A stretch of DNA of 64,000 bases from Saccoglossus kowalevskii (lineage: Eukaryota; Hemichordata; Enteropneusta; Harrimaniidae): positions 299,468 to 363,467 of the forward strand of contig NW_003155241.1 in the NCBI RefSeq assembly GCF_000003605.2, given 5' to 3'. Positions 1-10,329 of this stretch are shown here, piece by piece. Both the position numbers and the translations under genes were made by a program. The notes beneath the pieces were generated by a model. It saw nothing but the letters and a program-made list of their open reading frames with translations. It was not told where the DNA came from and did not search any database. Position 1 is the first letter of the stretch, and each line of letters begins with the position of its first letter.

Positions 1-457
1 TTTCAATCAATCTATCAGGAACTAAAAGAACTAAAGTATGTAAATCAATGTGTAGTATAAAATAAGAGTCAAAATTTAATGAAAATTTTGGTTGAGCTAC
101 TTTTGATTGAAGTTTGTATGAATCCATTGATTACTGGGGACTACATTGTTGAATATAAAGTTGAAAAAGATGGATACAACAGTCTACAATAATGGCAGAA
201 ATAGTTCATTTTTGGACGGGTAGAATAGTTTACTACAGCAGTGAAATGATGACAGTAGTTTACTATAACAGTAAATTGGTTAGTTTGTGGAAGGATACAA
301 ATGTTAACAATAGCGGTGAAAAGGTTGGAAAAAAAATCAAATTACTAAAAACCATGATGGTTCCATGTTTTGAGTTGCCAGGTGCCGGGGCATTATAAAA
401 TCTTTGCCTTGTGCCTGGGGTATTTCAGTCAATAAATTACTTTCTATTGACGGAGAT

Positions 458-761
458 ACTGTAAAATACTTTATTTTCGCTCAGAATTAATTTTTGCTAT
501 TTTCGCTAAAGTAATGATTCAGTGAAAATAAAATCCAGCGAATATATTATTTTTCCACAGTACTTTATTTTCGCTGGAATTAATTTTCACTGAAAAGGCT
601 TTTTGGGCGTTTTGTATGGAATTTATTTTCATAGATTTTTGATGAGTTTAATGTGAAATATAGGAAAAAAAGTATATTCGCTGAATTTTATTTTCACGGA
701 ATCATCCCTTCAGCGAAAATAGCGAAAATAAATTCCAAGCGAAAATAAAGTATTCTACAGT
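458..761. mobile_element. foldback MITE-like element
   Basis: The two ends are long imperfect inverted repeats: the left end begins actgtaaaatactttatttt and the right end is its near reverse complement, ending at 761. The arms are about 90 bases and repeat the short motif ttttcgct. An extra partial copy of the terminal sequence lies inside at about 555-600. There is no coding potential, so this is a non-autonomous foldback or MITE. I cannot name its transposase family. Confidence 0.7.
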
Positions 762-803
762 ATTTCACAGTATTGGAATTTTAATACATCTTTCATTTAA
801 ATA

Positions 804-818
804 GCGCCATCTAGTGGT
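804..818 (-). promoter_or_regulatory. CTCF-like motif
   Basis: The minus strand reads ACCACTAGATGGCGC, an excellent match to the core bilaterian CTCF motif. Two weaker candidates follow on the plus strand at 989-1001 (TCACTAGAGGGAG) and 2096-2110 (core TAGATGGCGC). The call is motif-based only; such short matches also occur by chance or in repeats. Confidence 0.3.
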
Positions 819-912
819 GAAGTGCTTATGTAATATAAGATTTATGTAAATTACAGAGAGAACTGTGAGAGGCTGTGTAATCATTTAGAATAGTAAATTC
901 TAACACATATTT

Positions 913-923
913 GGGGGGGGGGG
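913..923. repeat. homopolymer G run
   Basis: Eleven consecutive G bases. Its length is likely to be unreliable in the assembly. Confidence 0.9.
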
Positions 924-1009
924 ACTTTCACATCAAAATATCAACACTGGATGGCGTCCGTTGTGCTTCTTATGTTGCAGAATAACTGTCACTAGAGGGA
1001 GTTTTATAG

Positions 1010-2640
1010 AAATTAGAGACCAATATATTTGTTCTTAATTAAAGAAATTAAAAAGCTAACAAAATAACAGAATTGTTGATTTTTACATTGTATTTGCATG
1101 CTTTTAACCAAAATTGCTCCAGCCATGTCCGAGAAAAATGATGCCGTGTGCAGAACACCTAAGTCATACTTATGTTAGGCTAAGTCCGACTGGGATTAAA
1201 AACTTGGTTGAACATAATAATTAAAACTGCATTGAGGCTCGTAATGAATGTTTATCCCCTCTATTGAAAACAATTCTTGTGTATTGATGGCATGCTTGTA
1301 ATTTAAACGGTTTCTGTGAAAATATCACCAGAATAGAAATGTTAGATTTGTGAGTGGAATTTGAGCAAAACTGAAATCTACTGGTTTTGAGATGGCGGAC
1401 TGATACATTTAGAGTGAGTACTCAGTTGTCTTAACTTCAATAATGCTAGTGTAGTTGAATCGGATTCACTTTTAGGACTTTCAACATATGTGATACTGCT
1501 GTTTACTGTTTGATTTTAGGAATTAGGCAAATCAATCTCTGTGTGTTTAACTTAGGGGTACTCGATTTATTGGCTGTGTATCTAAAGTATTTCTTCTATT
1601 GACATCGGGAGATTTATTGTAGTGCAAAATAGACATTTTATCAGTTTATATAATTATAAAAAACAAATTAATCAATTTAAAATAGAATAAAATAATAATA
1701 ATGCCTGAAATAAATAAAAGGCACAGATTATTATAAAATTTGATGAATAAAAAAATAATTGTTGTGGATGTACAAATTTGCGCATGTAATTGAGGTTGAT
1801 AATATATATGACAATGATCCAATTTTTTCGGGGAGATGCGCATTGTGGTGTACGGTGCATTTTCACGCATTGTTGCGATACATAGGGCGCCACCATTCGG
1901 CGGAAATGACAAATATTTATCATTCATTTCTGTGTTCTCTTTGAATAAAATAGTATACATAAACAAATTTAATACAGATAGAGGAAAACGTACATTCTAC
2001 TTTTCGTAGCAAAATAATTGTAAAAAGCTAACTGGTTTAAATAAAATATTCTAGAACCTGAAACGGAAACAAATTTGTCGTAAGATTGACACTGGACCAT
2101 AGATGGCGCTTTCTTTGACCATTATAATAACGACATACAGCTAAGAAAAGATACTCGTCTTCTACTACGATCGGTATGCAACATTTACATAAACATTGCG
2201 CAACTAGCACATATTCAGACTTTGAGTAGAAGAACGCCGTTTTGACAGTGCTATTCGGTATTTTCTAATATGAAAAAAGTTCAAATATATTTCAAGTTCA
2301 AGCAACGACCTAACACGTTGATATGCACGGAGGACAATGAAATATTTCTATTCCAACTTTGCATGGCGCGGTCTCTCATGCCTGAAATCTGACAAGAACA
2401 GACTTAGTCTTTCAACCATACATTGCTAAAACTATTCAAAAGAGTTGAGATTGAATAGACCCAGTCAACATTTTTTATGCAGCGTTGTTGTGTCTAACGT
2501 TTCATAAAATACTTTGGGATATCCATTTGTGGAATTTTAAGCCAACAAATAATTACATCTGGTGAAAAAGATACCAGAAAGTGGTACACTTCTCCTTCAT
2601 CTATGACCACTAGGTCACTTGTTTTGTTATTTGCATTTAT
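1010..2640. other. AT-rich non-coding stretch
   Basis: Only short unrecognised ORFs on both strands at 1646-1966, with low-complexity AT-rich composition. One CTCF-like core lies at about 2100. I see no exon, RNA gene or element ends. Confidence 0.5.
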
Positions 2641-2655
2641 TATCTCCATAACTTA

Positions 2656-3345
2656 CTACTGTACTGTAATAAAATATGGTCCATAATAATCGAATATTTT
2701 GAATGAATCAAGTGTATACAGTTCTAATTTTCGCAATAACGCTTTTAGTTGGGACATGGCTTTTTTACCCTGAATTGCCCGATTCTTGGAAAAAAATTGT
2801 AGCTCGATATTCGTATTGATGAACAACCTTGAGTAACTGTCAATCATAAAACCATTTTCATATTGTTTCATATTGCCACCCCTGAGAAAGACAGTGATCT
2901 GTGTTTATCCAAGTTTGCTTTTAGCCCCAGCTAAAACAAAATCTTTAATATAAAAACCTTCACACTCTAACGTCTTTTAGAAACAGTGAAAATAAAACAG
3001 GACTGAGCATACAGCCCTTGAGTATCCCAATGTTACATTTAAAATATTCAGTACGGACAAGACTGTCGATTACTGTTAGTACATCATTTAGAATATTCAA
3101 GAATCTAAGATGTATACTGTGTTTGATTGTTTTTAATCAACCTACATAGTATGTTTTGTCGATTGATGAACGCCTTCGAAAAATAAATAAGAGAATAAAA
3201 TGTGTTCCTTTTTCTTCTTCCTGGCTTGAAGAACAAAAATATTATCTGCTATGTTGTACTTCAGATAAACGAAAATGTAATACTTTAGTAAATATCTTGC
3301 TGGTTGTCCAAAGAAGTGATATGCCCCTGTAGTTATTCATGTACT
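2656..3345 (-). pseudogene. decayed LINE reverse transcriptase (minus strand)
   Basis: On the minus strand, from about 3340 downward, frames interrupted by stops read NNYRGISLLWTTSKIFTKVL (RT block 1-2 of non-LTR elements). They then read CNIGILKGCMLSPVLFSLF (the motif B region, normally QGCMLSPLLFSLFLNDL). Near 2656-2871 they read a C-terminal stretch with GKKAMSQLKALLRKLEL, typical of the thumb region. The catalytic YADD region is not intact and several stops and frameshifts are present, so this is a dead 5'-truncated copy. It may belong to the same LINE group as the fragment at 58782-59484. The exact clade is unresolved. Confidence 0.8.
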
Positions 3346-3773
3346 ATGTTCATGCTCTCTTTCAGCGACGTAAATGTTGAGTTCAAACCATCCCGTCTGG
3401 GGGCACAGTTTGATATGGGTGTAATCCATGGCTCCTAATCATCAACCGTAGCTTCTTCAAATATCGAATGCCGAGGCGGATGGCGAAAAAAAACGAGTGC
3501 CGAGGCGGAGGCAAACCTTGGTTGTCAAAAGGTATTTCCAAATCTTAAGCGGAAAGTATACGAGCTTGCGTCTAAGCCCAAAACGACCCACACACGTAAC
3601 GGCGATTTAACACCTAAGACGAGCTACCAAGCTACCGTCCTTCGACACGTAATCGTGAGAGGCGACGGGACAAGCCCCTCTTTCCATGAACCAACTGAGA
3701 AGATACATGCTCTGTCTAAACGGCTTCATTCGCCTAATTCGTCACATGATATTTAATTGAATTGTTCTGTAAT
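3346..3773. other. CpG-richer unassigned sequence
   Basis: More GC-rich than its surroundings. It contains a direct repeat of the motif TGCCGAGGCGGA (about 3467 and 3502). It lies upstream of the minus-strand LINE RT and could be more of that element or another repeat. No coding motif was recognised. Confidence 0.3.
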
Positions 3774-3856
3774 GCCATGGGTAGACGCTTGCTTGTAAAC
3801 AATGACACGCTATGGCCACCTGACGCAAGCGTAGGTGACGACTCCCCTGCTTTGGA
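3774..3856. mobile_element. partial MITE-A (right half)
   Basis: Matches the right half of the MITE-A copies at 31616-31777 and 62169-62332, from the segment atgggtagacgcttg through the terminal ggtgacgactcccc. The left half and left terminal repeat are missing. Confidence 0.75.
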
Positions 3857-6629
3857 GGGCAATATTTCTATATTTTTACGTAATACGTTTAATGTATGTA
3901 TTGGCTTTACTTTAGTATTGTCCCGGTATATTCATTATACCTACTGTTATTTAATAACAAAAACTGCGGGTGAGAGCCGAGAATACGAATGTTGTACAAT
4001 GAAATCCACGACTTTGCAGCGAGTGTGAATAATTCATTTAATTAGGCGGAGTGTCTAGAGGATTCACCTCCTCCACTTCGGAGCCAATCCATAATGACGT
4101 TTATGAAGGTCGATATGGGGCTTGAAATGTTACCCTTTATGAGAAATACACTGTATTTAATTAAACTAAGTTGTGAGTCATACAACCTATGCCGACCTCC
4201 TATCATCATAAAGAGTGTACTGTTCATTGGCGACATACATTCAAGCATATTCAATGATATTTGTCTATTATATCTATTCACAAATTGTGCTAGAATATTG
4301 GCTTGTAGTACTATTAGTCAAAGTGTGCGCGTGCAGCTACTGTGACTGGTACTATATAATAATGTCTTCATGGAGTTCAGAATGGAGTTTTTGGCGAATT
4401 TCCAAATATAGTTTCCCGATTCATGGTGTGCCCTGTATAAACGACTTTCAACCATGACGGACTTAACCAATGCTCCTTACTTTTACAGATTGCATGTTTG
4501 TTTAGAACAGGGTTGATTGTTTTTACTTTGTACACTTATGTGTTGAGAGTTTTTTTTTTACTGAGCATGGTGTGTTGTTTAGAACCTGGGATTCAAACAT
4601 GTTTGGTTTATCTACCAACGATGTGTTTTGCTGTGAAATTTAACCATACCGTGTTAATCTGTTTTACTGTGGCATTTTAGCCATACCATGTTAGTCCGTT
4701 TTACACCAGACCGTGAAAGTAATGACCTTCACAAAATGTTAATACTTTTAATGAGTATTAATTTCGGTATGTTTTATGAATATGTATTGCATAACCTTCG
4801 CATGACATAAAACGTTCTTGTGAACATAACGGTATTCAGAAGAGGTCGTCCATTTCCGGTATTACGCATCAAATAACTATAAGTTCGATGATTTCAAATA
4901 TAATAAAAAATGACACTTTCTATGCGTCTACAGATCTTAAAGTTAACTTGCCATAAATTGAAGTTTTGTCCTCAATCTCCCTTGCACCGTAAACCGACTA
5001 ATAATATCCTGACCACCCGAGGCAATGTTTTACGGCGGTTGAATTAAAAACTGCAAAATGTCCACTTGAGCACGTTCCTTTTTTAAAATGAAATAAAGTC
5101 GCAGCGGGGTGTTATCGTTTGAGCTGCTTCTTAAATGTGCAGATGAAATAAATACATTTCCTTGAGTCGAACTGATTTTGCACGCTTTGATGCTCATGGC
5201 GAGTGTGTCACACTCGATAATCAGTTGATGAAGCATCGCCGCGAGTATCTGCGTAAACTCTGATTTGAAACTGGTTTTTAAGATTGTCGTACCATTACCA
5301 CATCAAACCTTAGTCACCTGACGTCATAACCGGTCATTTTACGTCAAACACCGGCATTAAATTGTGCAATGTTGTCGTACTTTATTTAGGAACTCGATTT
5401 AAACAAAATCCGGAATTACTGAAATTTATGATTTCATGAGAATCATAAACCCGAGTCAGATATTACATTTGCACCTTAAAAATACTCAAAATAGCCATAT
5501 AATTATAGTTGTTTTATTGAAAATAAACAAAATGGATTATGTTTCAGAATTATATTAATGCTACTTGGTCTTTTCTATTCTTGTCCAACAGAGGATCCCC
5601 GCGATGCTTTAAATATACTCTGGCAAAATACAAGGCCAGTATTTCAGTGTTCAATATATTTGTAAAGTATGATTTGAATATTCATTAGTAAACGTCATGA
5701 AAGCTAATAACCAATCAGACCGTGTTTTGGAGAAAGGCGCGCATCACCTGCTTCTACAAGTAAAATGATTGTCTTCTGCAGTGGGCGGGTGCATTTGATG
5801 ACAATCATGTGCCCAAAAGAAGCCTGAATTTTACAACAATAAGCATTTCGGGAATGTGTGTCCGGTCATTTTATTTACCCTATACTAATCGTTTACAAAA
5901 CTATTGTTTTCTTTAACCCAATTGACTTCCAAGTTGCTTGCTCCATTAATCAGAACATCCCTCCCTCATTTATATGTTATTCATTGACAAATTTAAAATG
6001 ATGGCATTCTCCTGGACAATATTTAATTTTGTTAATCGAATTTTATAAATGTTTTCGCCATGTAACTGCAGTGTCATAATCCTTTTTTTTCAGACATTAT
6101 CATAAAGTAATAAACTTTGTACCGACATTTGTCACGTGATCTCAGATTTTATTTTACTTAGTCTGTTGGAAGTATAAAATATGTATGCTTAATAACATTG
6201 TGGCAATTTTTTTAAAAAATCACAGTAAATTTAGTAGCAGTTTCCATAGATTTCAATGAAAACACATTTGTACACCATGATTGAAAAATGTGAATGTTAT
6301 ACTATGATGTACAAAAACACTCTGTAAGGAAGTAAATATAAATTTTAACAACTTGACACCGACCACGCTTTGAAATAAATGGATGTATTTTTATGAAACA
6401 ATAGTAAAATGATATAAAACAGACAAACTTCACTTTCAATTTTGTACATAATTTTTTTACCAAACTGAGTACGGTGACTTCATATGTTTATTTCTTTGTC
6501 TCCACCATTGTCACATAAAAATTGTCATTTTTTTGTAAAATTAAAGAAATTCCATTATTTGTATTTTTGGGTAGAAATCTAACTTAATATGTTTCATTGA
6601 AGCATAGATCCAGGGTATATGAGCTAAAT
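3857..6629. other. non-coding upstream region
   Basis: No supported gene. It contains a short duplicated segment at 4640-4710 (the motif ccataccgtgttaatctg and a variant) and unassigned short ORFs, such as a 68-codon minus-strand frame at 5030-5236 with no recognised domain. The 3' part (about 6100-6620) is T/A-rich and has limited resemblance to the element at 62329-62865. This is the presumed 5' flank of the lectin gene. Confidence 0.4.
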
Positions 6630-6696
6630 GTCAGTATTTTCAGTCAGTATTTATTTCCGAAACGTTGTTTTTTGCTTTGTTGTTCCCTTTTATTAT

Positions 6697-6720
6697 GTAT
6701 ATATATATATATATAATATG
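6697..6720. repeat. (TA)n microsatellite
   Basis: A run of alternating TA just upstream of the first promoter copy; the second copy has a shorter run at about 8236. Confidence 0.9.
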
Positions 6721-6843
6721 AGGGCGCACTATCAGCGACAAGTTCCCGCGTGATGCACTGATACTAATAAAATGCACCAGTCATTGATATACCGCTGGTA
6801 TATGAGACTTTCATTATGTGGCAGTTACATGCCATTACACTGA

Positions 6844-6868
6844 TCACGTGTCAGTGCAGTTTATAAAC
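6844..6868 (+). promoter_or_regulatory. putative core promoter, copy 1: E-box and TATA box
   Basis: CACGTG at 6844-6849 is followed by TTTATAAA around 6859-6866, about 65 bases before the conserved start codon at 6932. Both are identical in the second copy (8375-8380 and 8390-8397). An alternative reading is that the ttatttcag just after this, ending near 6879, is a 3' splice site of a 5'UTR intron. The second copy also has tctttccag at that position, so the sequence alone cannot decide. Confidence 0.45.
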
Positions 6869-6931
6869 CCTTTATTTCAGGCGGTGGAAATGTTCTTGGA
6901 ATTTGGAGGTCATTATTTCAAGCAATCGAGG

Positions 6932-7015
6932 ATGCTACTCCGTAATCTAGCCATCGCTTTACTCCTAACACTACCCATTTTATCACAGTCCACGTGTGTA
7001 TCCAATGCAGTTGAC
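6932..7015 (+). CDS. signal-peptide exon (copy 1) of EGF/fibrinogen-related lectin
   Basis: Twenty-eight codons from ATG to the GAC just before a consensus GTAAGT donor at 7016, ending in phase 0. The product is a textbook signal peptide: short charged start MLLRN, hydrophobic LAIALLLTLPIL, then SQSTCVSNAVD with a cysteine at residue 22. I chose this ATG because it is the one conserved in both duplicated copies; an upstream in-frame ATG exists only in this copy. The phase 0 donor matches the phase 0 acceptor of the EGF exon at 16657. This copy lacks four codons present in copy 2 near its end. It may serve as an alternative first exon. No transcript evidence is available. Confidence 0.7.
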
Positions 7016-7462
7016 GTAAGTATTCAGACTAATTTGTTCATTTTTGAATGCAGAATAAGATGACTCAGTTTTGTTGAAATTTCACACGTGTTGTCATATG
7101 CCAATGTCGATTGTAAGTATTGAAAGTGCGACTACCGACGAACTTTAAGTTGAATTTTTTCTCCCGTGGATAGCTTTGCTCAAAATAAAATTGTGACACG
7201 TTTGTCCAGTAACAGCTTTTCTTCACATTTACTGTCGTCATTTGTTTAAATACGATAACTGCGGTGATATACAATGATATCACCAATGTTAAATGTTTGT
7301 TTTAGTTAATCAGTTTGCTGTCTCATGAGAGTGCGTGATATAATACATAATTTAACATGAAAAATGGAGATGATGTGAACAATTCTGCCAGTGGCGGTCG
7401 AATGCCTTAAACCGCAATCAACTATGCCAATAACTGTGCCATGCATTGTATTTAGTTTCATT

Positions 7463-7494
7463 TATTCATTCATTCATTCACTCACTCATTCATC
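7463..7494. repeat. (CATT)n microsatellite
   Basis: Repeated ttcattcattcattcactc in intron 1. The open frame running through it (7446-7814) is a by-product with no recognised domain. Confidence 0.8.
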
Positions 7495-8374
7495 GCGGTC
7501 ACGATGACATTCATCGTGAATCCAAACTACACCCATGTTTATATTCTAGTATTTATGCACCTAATTACGTATTTATGCTTACTGTCGGATATGATTTTAA
7601 TTCAATCACGGAATTGGCTATCACATCAAAAGATAATCGTCCGCTTTTGTGTTTACGTATCCGTTCGAAAATCCCGGCCCCTTCTCTTGTAATAAGCGGA
7701 GTCAATACTAAACCGCAATTTTCTATTTTGCGATTTGTGATTATGTCATACGGTAAGGCAAAAACTCAGTTTTTCAATAATCGTGGAGCTAAGACAGTGA
7801 TTAGACATAGTTGATTTAAAGAAATACGTGTCTTGGCATTATGTTCAGGGTTTTGGTTGATATACGTATATACGTATATATACGTACCTACATATCTCTT
7901 TACCACAATTGATAATGCCAAGACTTGTCAACATTAAATTAAAAAAAAAAAATATCTTAAGTTAAAGTTGAATTTCATCAAATTTAAGGTATTGTAACTA
8001 GATAAAGTTTCATTAAAGTGTAATGAAATTTTACACATTGCTTTTGAAGCGAGTTTAATTAAATGAGTCTATGTTTTTTTAAAAACTTATGCAAATTTGG
8101 ATCGAAACCCCCAGACTGCTTTGTCAATTGACAACATCGCGCTAAAACTATGTATGGTTATACGATCCAAGCTTAGCGTCAGTATTTTCATGCAGTATTT
8201 ATTTCCGAAGCGCCGTTGTTCCATTTTCTCATTATTATATATATAATGTGAGGGCGCACTATCAGCGATAAGTTCCCGCGTGATGCACTGATACTAATGA
8301 AATGCACCAGTCATTGATATACCGCTGGTATATGAGACTTTCATTATGTGGCAGTTACATGCCATTACACTGAT

Positions 8375-8397
8375 CACGTGTCAGTGCAGTTTATAAA
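8375..8397 (+). promoter_or_regulatory. putative core promoter, copy 2: E-box and TATA box
   Basis: CACGTG at 8375-8380 and TATAAA at 8392-8397, about 65 bases before the ATG at 8461. Sequence and spacing are the same as in copy 1, which argues that both have stayed under constraint or are recent. Confidence 0.45.
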
Positions 8398-8460
8398 CCA
8401 TCTTTCCAGTCGGTGGAAATATTCTTGGAATTAGGAGGCGATCACTTAAAGCAATCGAGG

Positions 8461-8556
8461 ATGCTACCCAGTTACCTGTGCACCGTTTTACTCCTAACAC
8501 TACCAAGTGTTTCACTCTTCGCGTGCGTATCGGATCCGGTGTCAGATACAATTGAC
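8461..8556 (+). CDS. signal-peptide exon (copy 2) of EGF/fibrinogen-related lectin
   Basis: Thirty-two codons from ATG to GAC before a GTAAGT donor at 8557, phase 0. The hydrophobic core is LCTVLLLTLPSVSLF, followed by ACVSDPVSDTID. The cysteine of the CVS motif sits at residue 22, as in copy 1. The exon is closer to the EGF exon (8.1 kb) than copy 1 is, and joins it in frame. In this copy the upstream codon equivalent to the extra start in copy 1 is not ATG, which supports the conserved ATG as the true start. Joined to the EGF and fibrinogen exons it gives a protein of about 302 residues. Confidence 0.75.
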
Positions 8557-8875
8557 GTAAGTATTCAGGTTAATGTGTATATTGGTTCCGTGTACGATAT
8601 ATTCTATGAATGCTGGAACGCCGAGTGAATGCAATTAATAAACTACCGATGCACTTGATTTTTTCCCGTAGATAAATTTGCCTAAAAATAAATTAAAACT
8701 GTTACAAGTTTGTCTACGATACCTTTTCTTCACACTCCTGTCGTCAATTTGTTTTTAAAAATTACGGTGATTTTAGTGACCTACAATAAATTCAACAATG
8801 TTGAATGTTTTTACAACTAGTTATGTTTATTTTAGTTGACGATAAAGCAAACTAAAACTAGTTTGTTGTTTTAGG

Positions 8876-9202
8876 ATGTGTGATATAGTATACACAAATC
8901 CATTAATGTCGGCGTTCATTGCTGAATTGGAAGTGGCGTTCGTTTCAATCAAAATTGGTTGCGTGGTGGTAGTGTATTGGATGTATTCATTCATCGAACA
9001 CATATTTGACAGTACACATCCTTATCGTACCTTCCAGAACAACTTACACGACAGACTAGATACATTTCAAGATAAATCGTATAATAACGATTCAAATACA
9101 TCAGATCATGCAATTTATGAACTCAGCAATCCATTTTATCCTTTGTTAAATTGGAAACACTTAATTTTATTATATGAAACAAGATTAGTAGCTACAATTT
9201 AA
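8876..9202 (+). other. unassigned 108-codon ORF in intron 1
   Basis: Open frame from ATG directly after a pyrimidine-rich ttgttgttttag, so an acceptor-like site precedes it. It has one hydrophobic stretch near residues 20-38. No domain is recognised and there is no donor at a sensible place. It sits at the decaying edge of the duplicated segment. Probably chance. Confidence 0.12.
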
Positions 9203-9484
9203 CACACTTCGTCAATGATTACCAGAAACTACAGTAGTTTCTTTTTTTTCGATTCGATTCGATTCTTAATTTTAAATTAGAATGATCTTTTTATTTTATA
9301 AATATGCATTTTGACATCTTTCCAACTATAATTCAATTGAAAAGTCAACTTTTGCTAATCGCAGCAGGTTTTCAAATGTATCCAGTGAGGCGAGTGATAC
9401 TGAGAACATGAAGCATGCAGAGACTCGCGTTCCAATATATATATATATATGTTTCCTGAATTTATTTATTACAACTCTATACAA

Positions 9485-9505
9485 CCATGGTTACTGTAAC
9501 CATGG
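9485..9505. repeat. 21-bp perfect palindrome
   Basis: CCATGGTTAC and its exact reverse complement, separated by one base. There is no obvious element around it. Confidence 0.8.
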
Positions 9506-9763
9506 CCACTGCACGATGTGGTTAATGTAAGTAAAGAGAAAGCAAACGAGTCAAATGTTGAACTCAAACAAACGTTCTCCTTGCACGGATGGTGTGATAT
9601 CGATACAGAGACGAGCGTTCGTGAAAACAGTGCATCACATGAAGGTACTGTAGTTTACAATGTTTACAAGCGAGTACGAATAATACCTCCGTAGAATACT
9701 GCAACACGGACACTATGGCTCGGACAGCATTGCTCGGACATCATGTCGCGGACATTGGAATAA

Positions 9764-10325
9764 TACCACTAATCAATTCCAGAAATAATGGCCCACCTCA
9801 ATATACCGCTAATCAATTCCAGAAATAATGGCCCACCTCAATATACCGCTAATCAATTCCAGAAATAATGGCCCACCTCAATATACCGCTAATCAATTCC
9901 AGAAATAATGGCCCACCTCAATATACCGCTAATCAATTCCAGAAATAATGGCCCACCTCAATATACCGCTAATCAATTCCAGAAATAGTGGTCCACTCAA
10001 TATACCACCAATCAATGCTCGAAATAATGAGCCAACCCAATATACCACTAATCAATTCCCGGAATAATGGCGTAACCATTATACCACTAATACATTTTGT
10101 CTAAATAATGGACCACCCAATATATCATCAATCAATTCCAGAAATAATAGCCCACCCTAATCTACCACTAATTAATTTCCAAAATAATAATGACCACTAA
10201 AATACTCCTAATAAATTTCCGGTACAGTCCAATATACCACTAATCAGTTCCCGAAATATTGGCACACCTCAATATACCACTAAAACTATGAATGAAAATA
10301 ATGACCCATACTATTATACTATTAA
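9764..10325. repeat. 40-bp minisatellite with homogeneous and decayed halves
   Basis: About fourteen units of roughly 40 bp with a core of ctaatcaattccagaaataa. The first six (to about 9990) are almost identical. The rest, to 10325, drift in sequence and length (about 32-42 bp) but keep the ccactaatcaatt...aatata frame. It lies in intron 1 and is not coding. Confidence 0.95.
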
Positions 10326-10329
10326 AAAA

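Larger units (their letters stand above)
6630..7345 (+). repeat. segmental duplication, copy 1 (promoter plus exon 1)
   Basis: About 720 bp, repeated in direct orientation at 8178-8890 at an offset of about 1.54 kb. The match is strongest from the upstream (TA)n run through the first exon and its splice donor (agggcgcactatcagcga, the E-box, the TATA-like box and the exon are all shared). It then decays gradually in the intron, with matching blocks around gtttgtc...cttttcttcaca. This is a tandem duplication of a promoter and first exon, not a transposon. Confidence 0.9.
8178..8890 (+). repeat. segmental duplication, copy 2 (promoter plus exon 1)
   Basis: Second direct copy of the promoter and first-exon segment described at 6630-7345. 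The upstream 230 bases, the core promoter motifs, the start codon context (cgaggatgcta) and the donor gacgtaagtattcag are all retained. The (TA)n run is shorter and the coding part differs by substitutions and one in-frame 12-base gain. Confidence 0.9.

Noticed and set aside
1646-1966. Overlapping ORFs of 61-106 codons on both strands
   Set aside because: Low-complexity T-rich translations, no domain, no splice context.
5030-5236. Minus-strand 68-codon frame, extendable upstream, with an ankyrin-like NTPLRL phrase
   Set aside because: Only one weak phrase resembles ankyrin repeats and the rest does not follow the 33-residue pattern.
7446-7814. 122-codon ORF starting in the CATT microsatellite
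   Set aside because: Its beginning is the microsatellite and the rest has no recognised features.
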